From the NCBI RefSeq assembly GCF_901933205.1, contig NC_044571.1, forward strand, positions 12,106,420 to 12,170,419: a DNA stretch of 64,000 nt, read 5' to 3'. Under the pieces are notes generated by a model, which did no database searches, was not told the origin of the DNA, and saw nothing but the letters and a program-made list of their open reading frames with translations. Every line of letters begins with the position of its first letter. Position 1 is the first letter of the stretch. Shown one piece after another: positions 52,346 to 64,000 of the stretch. The DNA is from Camarhynchus parvulus. Lineage: Eukaryota; Chordata; Aves; Passeriformes; Thraupidae. Both the position numbers and the translations under genes were made by a program.

Positions 52346-54322
52346 TCTAGATGTTCAGCATATTAACATTCTGCCCAAGAATCAGTGTTCCTTCTTTCGC
52401 ACACCCTATTTTCAGTAGTTGATCAATTTGCATATGACAATATTCCATTTTTACATGAAATAGCCCATATTTTGGGCTCAAATTTGCAATCATTTAGAAT
52501 AAATTCCTTGTGTGCATTGTTTCATTGCTGCAAGGTGTTGATTCAGAGAAGAATAATGAATTGAAGATTAGCAGAAAATATTATAAAAATAGAAATCATT
52601 CATTCCACTCTAAACCCCACACATCATGAGTAGTTTAATGCGGCAGCATATAAAGTTTGCTTCCGCAGTAATTTCTTTTCAGCTGAAAAAGTTTTCTGAA
52701 CAAACAGGTAATAATTGTCATGAATAATAATTAATATTATTCAGAAAGTAGAAACTGCAATAACAAATGTTGTGTATGTCACCACATTAGTATGAAGGAG
52801 CATTTATAGCAAGAAATGCAAGAGTCCTTCCAGCTGGGCTGGAAACATGACTTACAATTTGCACAATGAGGAGATTTTTTTCAGCAATAGAAGATGGAAG
52901 GGGAATATATATTGCAAATTAAATGGGAAATTAAAAATAAACAAGCTGTGAAGAGTCTTGCAATCTATTTTGTCCTTAAACCTCAAGTCCTCATCCCCGT
53001 CTATTTTCCCCAGCTTGTGTCGCTGCAGCACTGAGGACAGGCTGTGCCTTGTGAAGGGAACAGTGTGTGTATGATGTTCAAGTTTGTCTGGTTTCTTTTA
53101 TTGTCTGCAATGCTACCGTGTTTGAGGTTTTCTGTATGGACAATTATTCATGTTGCCTCTGTAGACTGACATAGTTATTAAAGGGAGCAGGAGGCTTAAT
53201 GAGATTGATCCACACACAAAAGTGAATAAAGTTTTCCTACATACAGTTTGACCTGAAAACTTCATTATTTTTGAAACCTAATATCGCTGGAAACAGGGAA
53301 CCCTTTTATCTTGGCCACATCTATGATTTTGAATTTTTAATCAGCATACTTCCTGAAATGGAAAATGTAAATGAACAAAGTTGTATTCTGTTAATTTGAT
53401 TATATTTCTTTGAGTTTCTGTATGAGTTCACCCACACATACAGATATCCACCTTCCTATGCCTCATTTTCATGGACACCCATTAAGATCAATCAGAATTA
53501 TCTTTATAAATGGATTAGTTAAACTATATTAAACTCCTGCCTGGACACTCTCATTCAGAATTAAGGAGGGCTTGCATTTGGTTTAATTTAATTTATTCAG
53601 GATGTGAATCCACTAATCTACTTTAATTAATGATGCTCTGAATTCACGACTTTAGTCAATTTGGGTTAACTTTCACAATTGCATTAATGTAGACAAGTCC
53701 TAATGCAATTCCAAACATAAAGCATTATTACCCTAAACAATCTATATGTTGTGACTCTACATCCAAAGTCAAGATAAATTTCATGACTTCCTGGATGAAT
53801 TTCATGGGTTTGTGCAGCTAGAAAGGCCAAGATGCAATCTAGATTCTCAGAAGACACAGCTTTTCTTTTGAACCCACAAAAATCCCAAACCTATTTTAGC
53901 AACTGGATGGAGGTAAATGCTTCTAGATGAAAGATAGGTGACAGACACCTTAAGTGTGTGGGTCACTAAGTATCCCACAATACTTTTCACAGGATTAAAA
54001 GTGTTATTCCCAAGACATCCTGAGTAAATACCTCCCGACTTTCTAGCTCCACTTGCAATTTAAGTTGGCTGCAGTATTCTCTGCTTGGCAGTGTAAGAAA
54101 GGAAATTCTGCTCTGTGCTCCTGAGCAGCTGCCACTTTGCACTTCAGTGGTGGACCAACATGTAAAATCTGCAGTGGTTAACAACCTCGGAATGCTCAGG
54201 AAAAGGAAAAATGTATATAATTGTTTATGCTCAGTATGTTTTTCCTTGCATTTGCTATTTTCCCTGAACTGGAGGGCACCACATATTGGCATTTCAGTAA
54301 TGGGGAGACTTGACAGAGACTC

Positions 54323-54739
54323 TGTCACTATCATATTTTCTGATAAATTCCTTTGCCAGGGCTTCTTCTCCTAGGAAGCTAAGAAGACAGAGAAAAATGA
54401 AAACAATAATTATCTGATTCTTCTCCTCTGTTTTGCTGCTTTGGAATGTGGTTGGAGATTGCTTATCCTACTGGTTATTGTTTGATAGGTTTCATGTGAA
54501 TTGTTTTCCTTAATGACCAATCACTGTCCAGCTGTGTGGGGACTCTGGAAGCAGTCACGAGTTTTTCATCATCATTCTTTGTAACCTTCTGTCTGTATCT
54601 TTTCTCTATTCTTTAGTATAGTTTTAGTATAGCATTCTTTAATATAATATAAGTACATAAAATAATAAATTAGCTTTCTAAGAACATGGAGTCAGATTCT
54701 CAATTCCTCCTTCATCCTGGAGACCAAGAAAATACCACA
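54323..54739 (+). mobile_element. Solo LTR of an ERVK-like element (417 bp)
   Basis: Starts TGTCAC and ends ACCACA. Flanks are AGACTC (54317-54322) and AGACTG (54740-54745), a 6-bp duplication with one mismatch. It contains CCAAT (54517-54521) and AATAAA (54664-54669). The start, the AAGCTRAGAAG segment, TGCTGCT-TGGAATGT and the AATAAAT...CTTCT...CATGGAG end align in the same order with the young ERV's LTR, with many substitutions and small gaps, so the two are related families. No internal region adjoins it, which is the usual result of LTR-LTR recombination. Confidence 0.8.
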
Positions 54740-56816
54740 AGACTGTTTTACAGTATACCAAATACTTGCATGAAAACAGGCCTTAAGGAAGTCACACTAA
54801 GGAAATCACAATTAGAATGATATTAACTAACTGGAAATTTAATTAACATTTTAGCTGACATTTTAATTCCATAAGTATCAATGCTTAAATTCTTTAAATA
54901 ATTTAAGAAACTTGAAATGTTTAATAAATTCTTTTAAATTCCACAAGCCTAAAAGTAACCAAGTTATTCAGCTATTGAAAATGAACATTTTTCTTTCATG
55001 CCTGCATTTTTCTGTCTGTTACTCTAACAACAGATTTTTATTTGTTCTTAGGACAAAGCTTAGCCATCACTACACCTCTTACAAATAACTAGCAGGTGCA
55101 ATTGTTTCTAAGTCAAAAGATATTTTTATTCTTGCAGCTAATCATTTCCATTGATAACAGAAATATGATGTTATATAGCTAAGTGTAAGGCTAAATAACT
55201 GGGCAAAACTGTTTAAAAATTACGTATATCTACTGAAAGTATGATTTAAAAAGTAAATTACTGTACACATCCTCAGAGACTCAGGATAAAACCCTTCCCC
55301 CCACCCCATACACATACACAGTTTCGGCTTTGTTTTCTAAAAGAACCCACTCAAAACAGTAGGAAATCTGGTTTCTCATTTGAAATATAGTGCAACAATT
55401 GCAGTGTACTGTCCTACAGTGTAGTGTAAAGTTTGTAAATGTACAAGTTTCTAAGTTGAGAGATAACTTAATACACAACAAATTTCACATATATTTTTTT
55501 AATCAAAAACAAGTTAAAAGCATACTTTAAAATTATCTTTGATAAAAAGCAGGTTTTAAGTTCATACTTGCAAAAAATTCTTGCATGTTGCCTATAAAAT
55601 CACCTTTCTGGTGATTTTTCTCTTTTCTTTCTTCCTAAGTATTTACTTACTGCCACTAGAGTAGCTTTTCTGATTTTCATCCAAGAAGTAGTCAGGAAGT
55701 TTTTGAATTGCAGCTAAAAGTATGAATAACGTTAAGTACAGCTTTTTTATTTTTTTTTTTCTCCGTAATAGATGATGACATGGACGTCACAGTATGGTGG
55801 CATTTAGAAAATCAGTTGGGTAGCAGGCAAATGGAAACCCTAAAAGCATAATAAATGCACCACCTTCCTTTGAAATTGCTACTCAGAATGTCTTTCCTCC
55901 CTACATGCAGTGATGGCGAATCCATTACACGTGCACTGAGAGCGGGTGTAAGGCTCCTGCTTGTACAGCACATTCTGGTCCAGAGTTCTGAATACAATGT
56001 ACAAAAATGTGTAAGTAATCTGTATTCTATTTTTAAAGACAGAACAACTGCTGCATGGAGACATTGAACATTTCACCCATGGTCGCTGAATGGCTTACTC
56101 TCCATCACAGTAGGGCTCAGGGGTGCTGGTAGAAGGGGGCACATTGGTCCATACACCAAGAATGTTCATTTTCACATGTAAGTTGTTACCATCCACCTGT
56201 CACAAAAAGTTGCTACCAGGAAAACTCTGCCAATTTGAAAAGCTCAGGATGTAAACATTATTCAGTTGGAAACCTATGGACACTGCTCTATCAGCAGAAG
56301 CTCAGAAAGATTATTTATAACTGCACTTGAGCAGGTCAGGTCTGCTAAGGACCTGAAAATCCTGTGCAGAACAACTAAATAGGTCCCTTATGAGAGATCA
56401 GGAGGAATCCATGAACATAGTGCAGGGATAACTGAGGATTTGTAATTGGACCACTTGAAGGATTATGAATTTACAAAAGTATTGTTTTAGGTGTAGGGTC
56501 TAAATGCAGGTCTCACTGAAAAAGCCAAGAGACATGACAAGAGCTGACATTTTGAGTATAAATTCCTGAGGTGGATGATATTGATCCTGTATTTTAAAAA
56601 ATAACTGGGGGATTTTTTCATATTCTTGTCACTCTACTACTTATTTACCTCTTCCTGTGGCACTTGAAAGATTTACAAGGAGGTTCTGCTAAACACTTCT
56701 GGTTTTGTCAGTCTGAAGTTTCCATGCTCTGAGGCATCTCCAAGCATTGTGTGGTGACTGATTAGTCTTTTTTGGAGAAGGACCGTGAACAGCTGGAACA
56801 GTTAACAAAGTAAAAA

Positions 56817-56855
56817 CTAAATAGGGAATATGTTTCTAAATAGGGAAATATGTTT
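56817..56855. repeat. Tandem duplication, 19-20 bp
   Basis: CTAAATAGGGAATATGTTT (56817-56835) is followed at once by the same unit with one extra A (56836-56855). Confidence 0.9.
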
Positions 56856-57330
56856 CTAAAACAATCATACATTTGTAGTGACCCTTTGAATAGGACATTA
56901 AGTTTGTATTACAAACTCAGACATATCTATATGCAATAAGGACAATCAACCCGTTCAAAGCGTCAAAAAAATCATAGATGACTCTGCTGATAAAAGTTAG
57001 AGCCACTCTAGGTGGTTTTAAAATTATTAAAATTACCAAGACGCAGCTGAAGCAAGCTTTTGAACAATTATCTGGGATACCTCAACACTAAAGTGTCAAA
57101 TCTAACAATATTCCATTCATGATTCTAAAAAAGCCTATCACTGAAGCCCACCAACATTGACCACAAGGGCTTTTCAGGAGAAATACAATTTCATGCAGCT
57201 CTGTTAAGAACACTTTTTATTAGAGCAGCAGGCAGGAGGAACTGGTTGCTTAGCAATAGTAACTTGGAAGGAAAAGTGCCTGGTCCTGTAAACATATGTG
57301 GGGGTTAATTTGTATTTCTGCAGGTGCTTT

Positions 57331-57343
57331 CATCCATCCATCC

Positions 57344-57426
<83 letters not shown>
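57331..57426. repeat. (ATCT)n tetranucleotide microsatellite
   Basis: Three CATC units then about twenty perfect ATCT units (GATA on the other strand). The long pure run suggests a highly variable locus. Confidence 0.97.
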
Positions 57427-58589
57427 CACACCTGTATATCCTGATTAATTGCATATGACTCTCATTTTTAAAGAGAAGAAGGAAAAAAAGAAAAAGAAAT
57501 AAACAATCTTAGTTCAGACAAGATTTAAAGTAGTTTTCTGAAAAGTAATTTAGGATGTTCATCTACAGCAATGCTATAGACTATGACAGGAAACCCAGTA
57601 GGTTTACAAAGAAAGAAAAGTAAAAGCCAAACTGAAATACAAGGGTGATGGGTTTTATCAACCACAACAACCTCAGGGAAGACACTTACTTACTTACTTG
57701 TCTGTCAGAAAGAGTTCTATCAGTATTGAATGCTACAAAGTTATAGATAACACAGATGGCTTTTCCAATCAGTGATTGTACAAATCCATGTTTTTAGTGA
57801 TGGGCTGGAAAAAATGAGGAAGTTTATCTAATGTTAAAGATGAATCCTTCCTAAATATCTTCCCCAAATTTTAATATTTCAAAACAGAAATTATATCTAA
57901 GGTTTATCTAAGGTTAGCATTGTCAGAATAAATTATTTTGTTTCTCATTTTACAAAATGGCTTTGCTTAGTCAGCATTCATATTCAAATTTGTATTTGCT
58001 ATTTCTTTCAGACAGTCACTCATTAGGAGTTGATACAGAAGGCTAAACATAATGATGCTGTTTAATCTCACAGGTTTTATTGCGAATTATTAAATGTTTA
58101 CCAGCTTGCTGTGGTTGTATCTGCAGATAACAGACTTTACAGCTTTGTTATTTAAATCCAGACCTGATTTTCAGGCATAATTTTGAGATCAAGTCTGCAA
58201 AGAAGTCCCAAGTACTTCTGCTAAAACTGATCTGCAATGAATACTTTTTCTTCCAGATCCATGAGTAAATGACATTAAAGCAGATACTGAAGACCCTTTA
58301 AAATACAAAGAAGCAAGTTACCATCTTAATGCCACATGACTCACTGCTGAGGCTCAGAAATTTGAGATTCAACTAGATAATCAAAGCCATTCTTCCAGTT
58401 TGTCCTAACACTGTTCAGTGTCCAGTTCTTCTACTGAAATGGCTTTCAGGTGAAACTGGAAGACAAAGACTTAGAGAATTGTCTAGTAATAGAGCAATTT
58501 TTTCTGCTATGTCCCATGAGTTTTGTCTTGACATGAGAGTACATAATTAGAAGGCAATTAGAAACATATGGGGAAAGCAGCAGTAGAGA

Positions 58590-58937
58590 CTACCATGCCT
58601 AGAAAAAAGGAGGCTTTGGGGTGATCAACTGCAGCCTTCCAGTACCTGAAGGGAGCTTAGAGGAAAGATGGAGCAAGAGAATTTATCAGGGCACATAGTG
58701 ACAGGACAAGGCATAATGGCTTCAAACTTAACGAGATTGGGTTTAGATTAGATATATGAAGGTATGCACTGGAACAGACAAGCTGTGGATGCCTCATCCC
58801 TGGAAGTGTTCAAGGCCAGGCTGGATTGGGCTCTGAGCAACCTGGTCTAGTGGAAGGTGCCCCATGGCAGAGGGTTTGCAACTAGGTGATCTCCAATGCC
58901 TACTTCCAACCCAAACCATTCTATGGTTCTATGCCTC
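58590..58937 (+). mobile_element. CR1 LINE 3' fragment
   Basis: Sense CR1: AGCCTTCCAGTACCTGAAGG, AGTGACAGGACAAGGCATAA, CATCCCTGGAAGTGTTCAAG, GAGCAACCTGGTCTAGTGGA, and the terminal CCATTCTATGGTTCTATG octamers. Well preserved relative to the other copies, with a deletion in the middle. Confidence 0.93.
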
Positions 58938-58959
58938 TTGGAAAGTTGTTGATTGTTCC

Positions 58960-59140
58960 TGCTGTAAAAATGTATTTCTTATGTTGAGCTAGTCTGTCCC
59001 AGTGCAACTTATACCTGCTGCTCTTACCTTGTTCATGTGACTAATTGTTCTTTTCTAGCTTAAGAGACCAGAATATAAACAGTTCTATAAGTGAGGCCTT
59101 ATGAGTTACTAAAATCAGGACAGACTTTTCCAGAGGTATA
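58960..59140 (-). mobile_element. Probable CR1 fragment in inverse orientation
   Basis: CTTATGTTGAGCTAGTCTG...CAGTGCAACTTATACC...CTCTTACCTTGTTCATG and then AAGTGAGGCCTTATGAG resemble the reverse complement of CR1 sequence upstream of the tail. It directly follows the plus-strand copy ending at 58937. Limits uncertain. Confidence 0.4.
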
Positions 59141-62100
59141 TATTATTTACAGTTTGGTCATCCATAAGAGACTGATTCAAGGAGAGATATTTCCTGAATT
59201 GCCATCTCTAACTGATGTGCTTTTGGGTTGTATCATTATTAGCTATGAACTGCCCCAGTTCTTTTCAATATCACCAAAGCTCCCTTTGGCATATTTTTCA
59301 TTCTTCCTGTAATGTCATTAATCGACATGCTAATGAGCATGAATATGAAAAATTATCCTTGAAAAATTTCATTACTAATCCTTCTTTAGAGAACTCTTAA
59401 CATAAACATTTTGCATTCTCTTGGTTAGCCAGTTCTTTATCTTTCTTACAGCTCTTCATTTTATTTCTGTGAGGTACACTTTAAGTCACTCTATTGTAGC
59501 AATTGAGTAAATTATTGATTTAAATCTACGTAAGCCAGAAAACACATATTTTTGTTTTATAAGTTTGAATTTGATGTTTTTATTTGCTATAAAAACATGT
59601 TTAAATTATTATTTTTTTTAAATAAAAACATTTTATATAATCTTGTATATTTTATCACTATTTGTTTCCCTCTGCTAATTTGCTGTCCTTGAGAATATAT
59701 TAAAACACGTTTGAAATTTGGGCACCAAAGTTAATGCCAGTTAATTTTTTTCTTGGTTACAGAGGCTCAGGTGAAGAGTTGCAGAAGGGCTTGAAGAAGC
59801 AGAAAAAAAATTTTGCATATTATTGCCTCAATACCTTATACTCAAATACTGGACAAAGCAAATTGAATATTAAGTAATAATGCATAATTACACATCCAGG
59901 GGGATGATAATGAAGAGTAAAATACAACAAACTGTAATCCAATCACAAAGGCAAAGCATGCAAATGAAACAATCAGGTTAAAGATGCTGAATTGGCAGCA
60001 TTTAATAAAGATTTATAAAGAAAGAATATAATTTAGCATAGCAGAAAAAAATCTATTAGCAAATATAATCTCCCTGATGCAATTCCTTTTTGGTATATGC
60101 TAATTCTTCTATTAACAAATGTCCAATGATTTTGCATTGAATATTCAAGGGAACTGAGTCAATATTAGGGAATGATATAATTCCCTGCCAGAAAGAAAGG
60201 ATTCATTACAGCTACTGAGGATTCATTTGAACAGATGAAATAAAATATTGCCAAGTATTAAGTGATACAGGATCCAAGTGCTTGAGACCTATGGAGTTTT
60301 CATGGTAATCACCGCTCTTGAATGGGGACATGTGATGTCTGATCTGGAAGCTGTCTGCCCCGTTGTTCCCTTCTTAATTTAGATATTTGTTGGTTTCATT
60401 CAAATATTATGCTACAAAGTACAATACTTTGTACAAAGATTCGTGTATACAATAAAACAAGAAATCAAAATATCTTATATTTTATCCTAATGAAGAACCA
60501 CCTTAGTCAGCAGTAGTGTGAGGGGCAGTACCATGCCCTGTTTCTGGTCTGAAATGCTTCAAAAGAGCCTTACCAACTACAAAATGACCACCTACTTCTT
60601 AAAATGAGTACAACTAAAGCACTTTGTTGAATAGATATTGAATAGATGTAATAGATATATTTATTAATTGTCTTTGTGCACACATAAGATGAGCATAAGT
60701 TTACCTTTAAATTAACTTTGCTTTTTTATTTAATGAAATACAGATGTAGGAGTTCGATATACATCCCTGGACTATTAACATTCTAGAAAATCTAGCAGAA
60801 AATCTTTCCTCTTTAGTGTGATTCTGTGACTAGATTTTGACTCACCACACTTAAAACATACTAAGTATCAGCACGTAGAGTATAATACAGGTAAATTTGA
60901 TTTTTAATTAGCAAATATTACCAGAAAACATTTAGATTTTTTGATGATGTCTGAATTATTCATACCCACTGCAGTATGCTTCTCACCATTCATGATTCCT
61001 ACACAAAATAACCATTAATTACATTCTGAAAACATTCACTATACAGCTATTTTGATTCTCTGCTCTTAAGTAATATACATTGTTTACTCCTTTAAAAATG
61101 CTTTGCAATCTGAGTTGGGGAAGGGGCCTGCTCTGTAAAGTGTTGGCGTTTGAGGTCTGAGCCAATAACCACAACTGATTTCCTAATGTCATCTGTGTCA
61201 CAGTTACAGAGGGAAGATGATTTCAGCTAAAATCCCAGCATTTGGATCTGGAACACAACCTGGTTTATAGCCAGCACAAATCTGCAAGCATTTAATCTTC
61301 CTGAGGGACCAGAAATTATATTAGCTGTTCACATAGCATAACATTGCCAGACCGCAATTACTGCTAAAGGCTCAACACAGGACTCGAGCCCCATGAAACC
61401 CAAGGGCACCAGTGGGCACCAACTGTGCTTTGGGACTCCCCAGATGGGCCTTTTCCCCTCCCTGGTGTTTTCAGCATGTTTTCATTCATCTCATTTCCTA
61501 TTCCACACTTAAACAAGAACTTCACTTTAGCACTTAATGACTAGGGAAAGGGGCGTGTGAGGAGAGGAGAATAAAACTAAATACGTCCCTCTGCTAATTT
61601 AATAATTAAAAATTTTCCCTCTACAACCTTGTTCAGAGCAGCACTTAAGTTTCTCTGAAATCTGTGGCTTTATTCACACTTTAAAGTAAAGGGCTTTGTT
61701 AGACAAGGGTATTCATAAAGATAATAAATGTACTTTTCCTATTCCCATCCAGGAGTTCAACAACTTTTTTTTTTTTTTTGCAATATCTAAGAAACTATTT
61801 TTAGAAAGCCTTTTTACTATAACAACAAAAAAGTTATTTTGACTTTGAAAAAGGATAGAAAATTTCTTCCTCCAGTGGAAAGGCTAAGCATTTCATCAGG
61901 AAATTGAAAGCCAAAACCCAGATCCTTTTGCTTCTGTTCCTTTTAGATGCCTGTTTTCTGTACATCAGAAGAAAGAAAAGTGTTTAAAGACTTTTTTTTT
62001 TTAATATTAAGCCAAAATTTACATTTCCTGGGAAGGAGGGAACAAAATGACCCAATAAAGACCTGCATCAATCAATTAAAAATTCTAGATACTGTTTTGT

Positions 62101-62293
62101 TTTGTGAGAAGGATTTTTCATTGAGCTAGTTTCCTTATAAAAAAGTCTTAGCTCCTGTAAGTGTTGCTGCATTGCTGCCATGGTGCATGTGTTTGATATT
62201 CTGCATGTGCTTCATGCTTTTCTTTCCTGGTGGGAAGCAGGAAAATTCTGTGCTGTGACAGTTCAGTTATTTACAGACACCCTGGTGTCACAC

Positions 62294-62331
<38 letters not shown>

Positions 62332-64000
62332 GAACAGTGTCCAGGTACCATCAGGAACAACTTCTCTCTCCAACTACTGAGTTGCTAAAACCAGAGTAGT
62401 GATGTGATGTCACAGAGATAGAGGATTAGTGAAGAGTAAGATATTGTGATATTGAAGTCCTTTTTCACACCTCTAGTAAAGTGAATACATTACATTCATT
62501 CATCTCTGTCAAACCTTAATTGTCAAACTGAGTTTATGGACTCACAGGACTTTTAAAAATACTTGTCATCAGATCATGTGCGCTTTTACAAATTTAATTA
62601 AAAGCATATTTAAGGCATGCCAAACTGTGGTTTTCATCACCAAAAAGTAATGACCCACTGCATATTTATTTTTGCAGCCGGCTAATGAAATGCAAAGAAA
62701 AGTGACACAGCAATGCCTAGTTGCTGACAAGTGCATATTTTTTTCAGGATGAATAAAGTTCTTACAAATCTGACTTCTGTCTGACTTAGCCAGTGATCAG
62801 AATTTTTAAAAAATCGTTTCTCCTTACTGGTGGGGAGTTTTAGTCACATTCACACATATGTGTTTTAATAACCTGAGTTCTCTGTTTCATCTTAGATTTA
62901 ATTAAATCATAGTAAGCTGAGGATCTTTAAAATGCTCTTCACAGAAATATGTAGTATTTCTTCAAATAGAGATGGATCTCCTAACTGGTACATTTTTTGC
63001 CCTGTGTACTGTGTTCAGTGTGCTGTGGTAGTACCAATCCTGCACTGTAATGCAGTGTACAGTGTATTACTTAGCTTTACATACTGTCCTAGTGCAACAC
63101 AAAAAAAAGAACAAAAGAGAAATATTTTCCTGAATTAGAAACCATAAAATCATTAATAAATGTCAGTACATTTCAGTCTCATAGCTATGATAGCATTCTT
63201 CTATCATTGGATCTGGGCTAAAAACTCCATGGAGGAACCTCTCCAGCAATGAAACTCCTTTGACCTGATATTCAATCAGCGCTGTAGGAACAAGCCTTGG
63301 CAGTGCGCACTCTGTGGGCTCATAGCTGTGAAAAAAGTAACACAGATGCAATTTTCTGTATGCTTTTGTAGGCAACCCTAGTCTAGCTGTAGGGCAGATT
63401 TCAAGTCACTCAACTTCAAGGCAAATCAAAGCAGAGAGGAATAATTTCCTGCCTCTTTGACAGGGACACAAACTCTGAGCAGAGTACAGTCACATTCTGC
63501 TTGGAAGCTGTAACAGCTGCAGCAAACATATGGAGCTGCCATGGAAGAAAAGCTGTTTGGTTTGTGGAGTGAGACCCTAATCAAAGTGATTGATGCTGGG
63601 TATGATGCAGAAATGCAGCAGATATCCCTTTTGAAGGAAGATACTTGAGAGATAAATACAAAATGCTCTAATAAATGAAACAGGCTGAAACACCTGTAAT
63701 ACCTCTAGGATAGATGTTAAAATCGCTTAGACTTATATTAGCAATGAGTCATTTCCCTTAATACAAAATATAGAAGATAAAGAGTACAAATGGATCACTG
63801 GTTCAATATTAACCCTGACATATCTGATTTTTTACACTGTGTTTTTTAATAGGATACAAAAGTAGGGTATAGCCAATGAATCTCTTGTCAAAGGCTAGTT
63901 TCTCTTAAACTTCCTTGCAATGAACATTAACATCAAAGAGTAAGTATTTTTAAGTCATTGGATCTTTGCCATTGTTATTGAGGGAACTGTCTTTTTCTTT
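59141..64000. other. AT-rich non-coding stretch to the window end
   Basis: A (CA)n array at 62288-62328; otherwise nothing recognised. The somewhat less AT-rich part at 63230-63560 was examined for an exon without success. Confidence 0.55.
62288..62328. repeat. (CA)n microsatellite
   Basis: CA array with one G interruption near its start. Confidence 0.96.

Larger units (their letters stand above)
36311..54316. other. AT-rich non-coding stretch
   Basis: Eighteen kilobases with only microsatellites, hairpins, small tandem duplications and the doubtful LTR fragment at 38.1 kb. Frames of 106-126 codons at 41005-41385 (minus), 43780-44164 (minus) and 44133-44486 (plus) have no recognisable motifs and no convincing splice-site pairing. 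Confidence 0.5.
54746..58589. other. AT-rich non-coding stretch
   Basis: Contains the (ATCT)n array and a 20-bp tandem duplication; no gene recognised. Confidence 0.55.

Overview
The window reads as a nuclear bird genome, most likely a songbird. It is AT-rich and has no convincing protein-coding exon. It holds several decayed CR1 LINE fragments in both orientations, many microsatellites, and two LTR-element insertions whose LTRs resemble songbird ERV LTRs. Apart from the ERV, open frames are short and composition-driven, and no tRNA, rRNA or CRISPR array is visible. It could be intergenic or lie inside a very large intron; the sequence alone does not decide. Layout: 1-28.8 kb is mostly unique AT-rich DNA with CR1 pieces at 296-575 (minus), 3598-3805 (plus), 16134-16200 (plus) and 17205-18079 (plus, with reverse-transcriptase remnant), a (TA)61 tract at 21839-21960 and a candidate ancient sauropsid repeat at 23035-23245. 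A complete provirus-like element occupies 28826-32257: two almost identical LTRs, a 6-bp target-site duplication (ATGTAC), a primer-binding site resembling tRNA-Trp, and a GC-rich core holding a frame-broken, proline-rich gag-like region with no pol or env. From 32.3 to 54.3 kb the DNA is again AT-rich and largely featureless, with a CR1 piece near 36.2 kb, an LTR-like promoter block near 38.1 kb and several perfect short hairpins. A solo LTR at 54323-54739, flanked by AGACTC/AGACTG, appears distantly related to the LTRs of the 28.8 kb element. The right end has an (ATCT)n array and two oppositely oriented CR1 tails at 58.6-59.1 kb. Nothing here works together as an operon or pathway. The main biological unit is the young, apparently non-autonomous ERV: its cis-acting parts (LTR ends, primer site, promoter-like and poly(A) motifs) are intact, while its coding region is disrupted in several places. 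The simplest reading is mobilisation in trans by a relative elsewhere in the genome.
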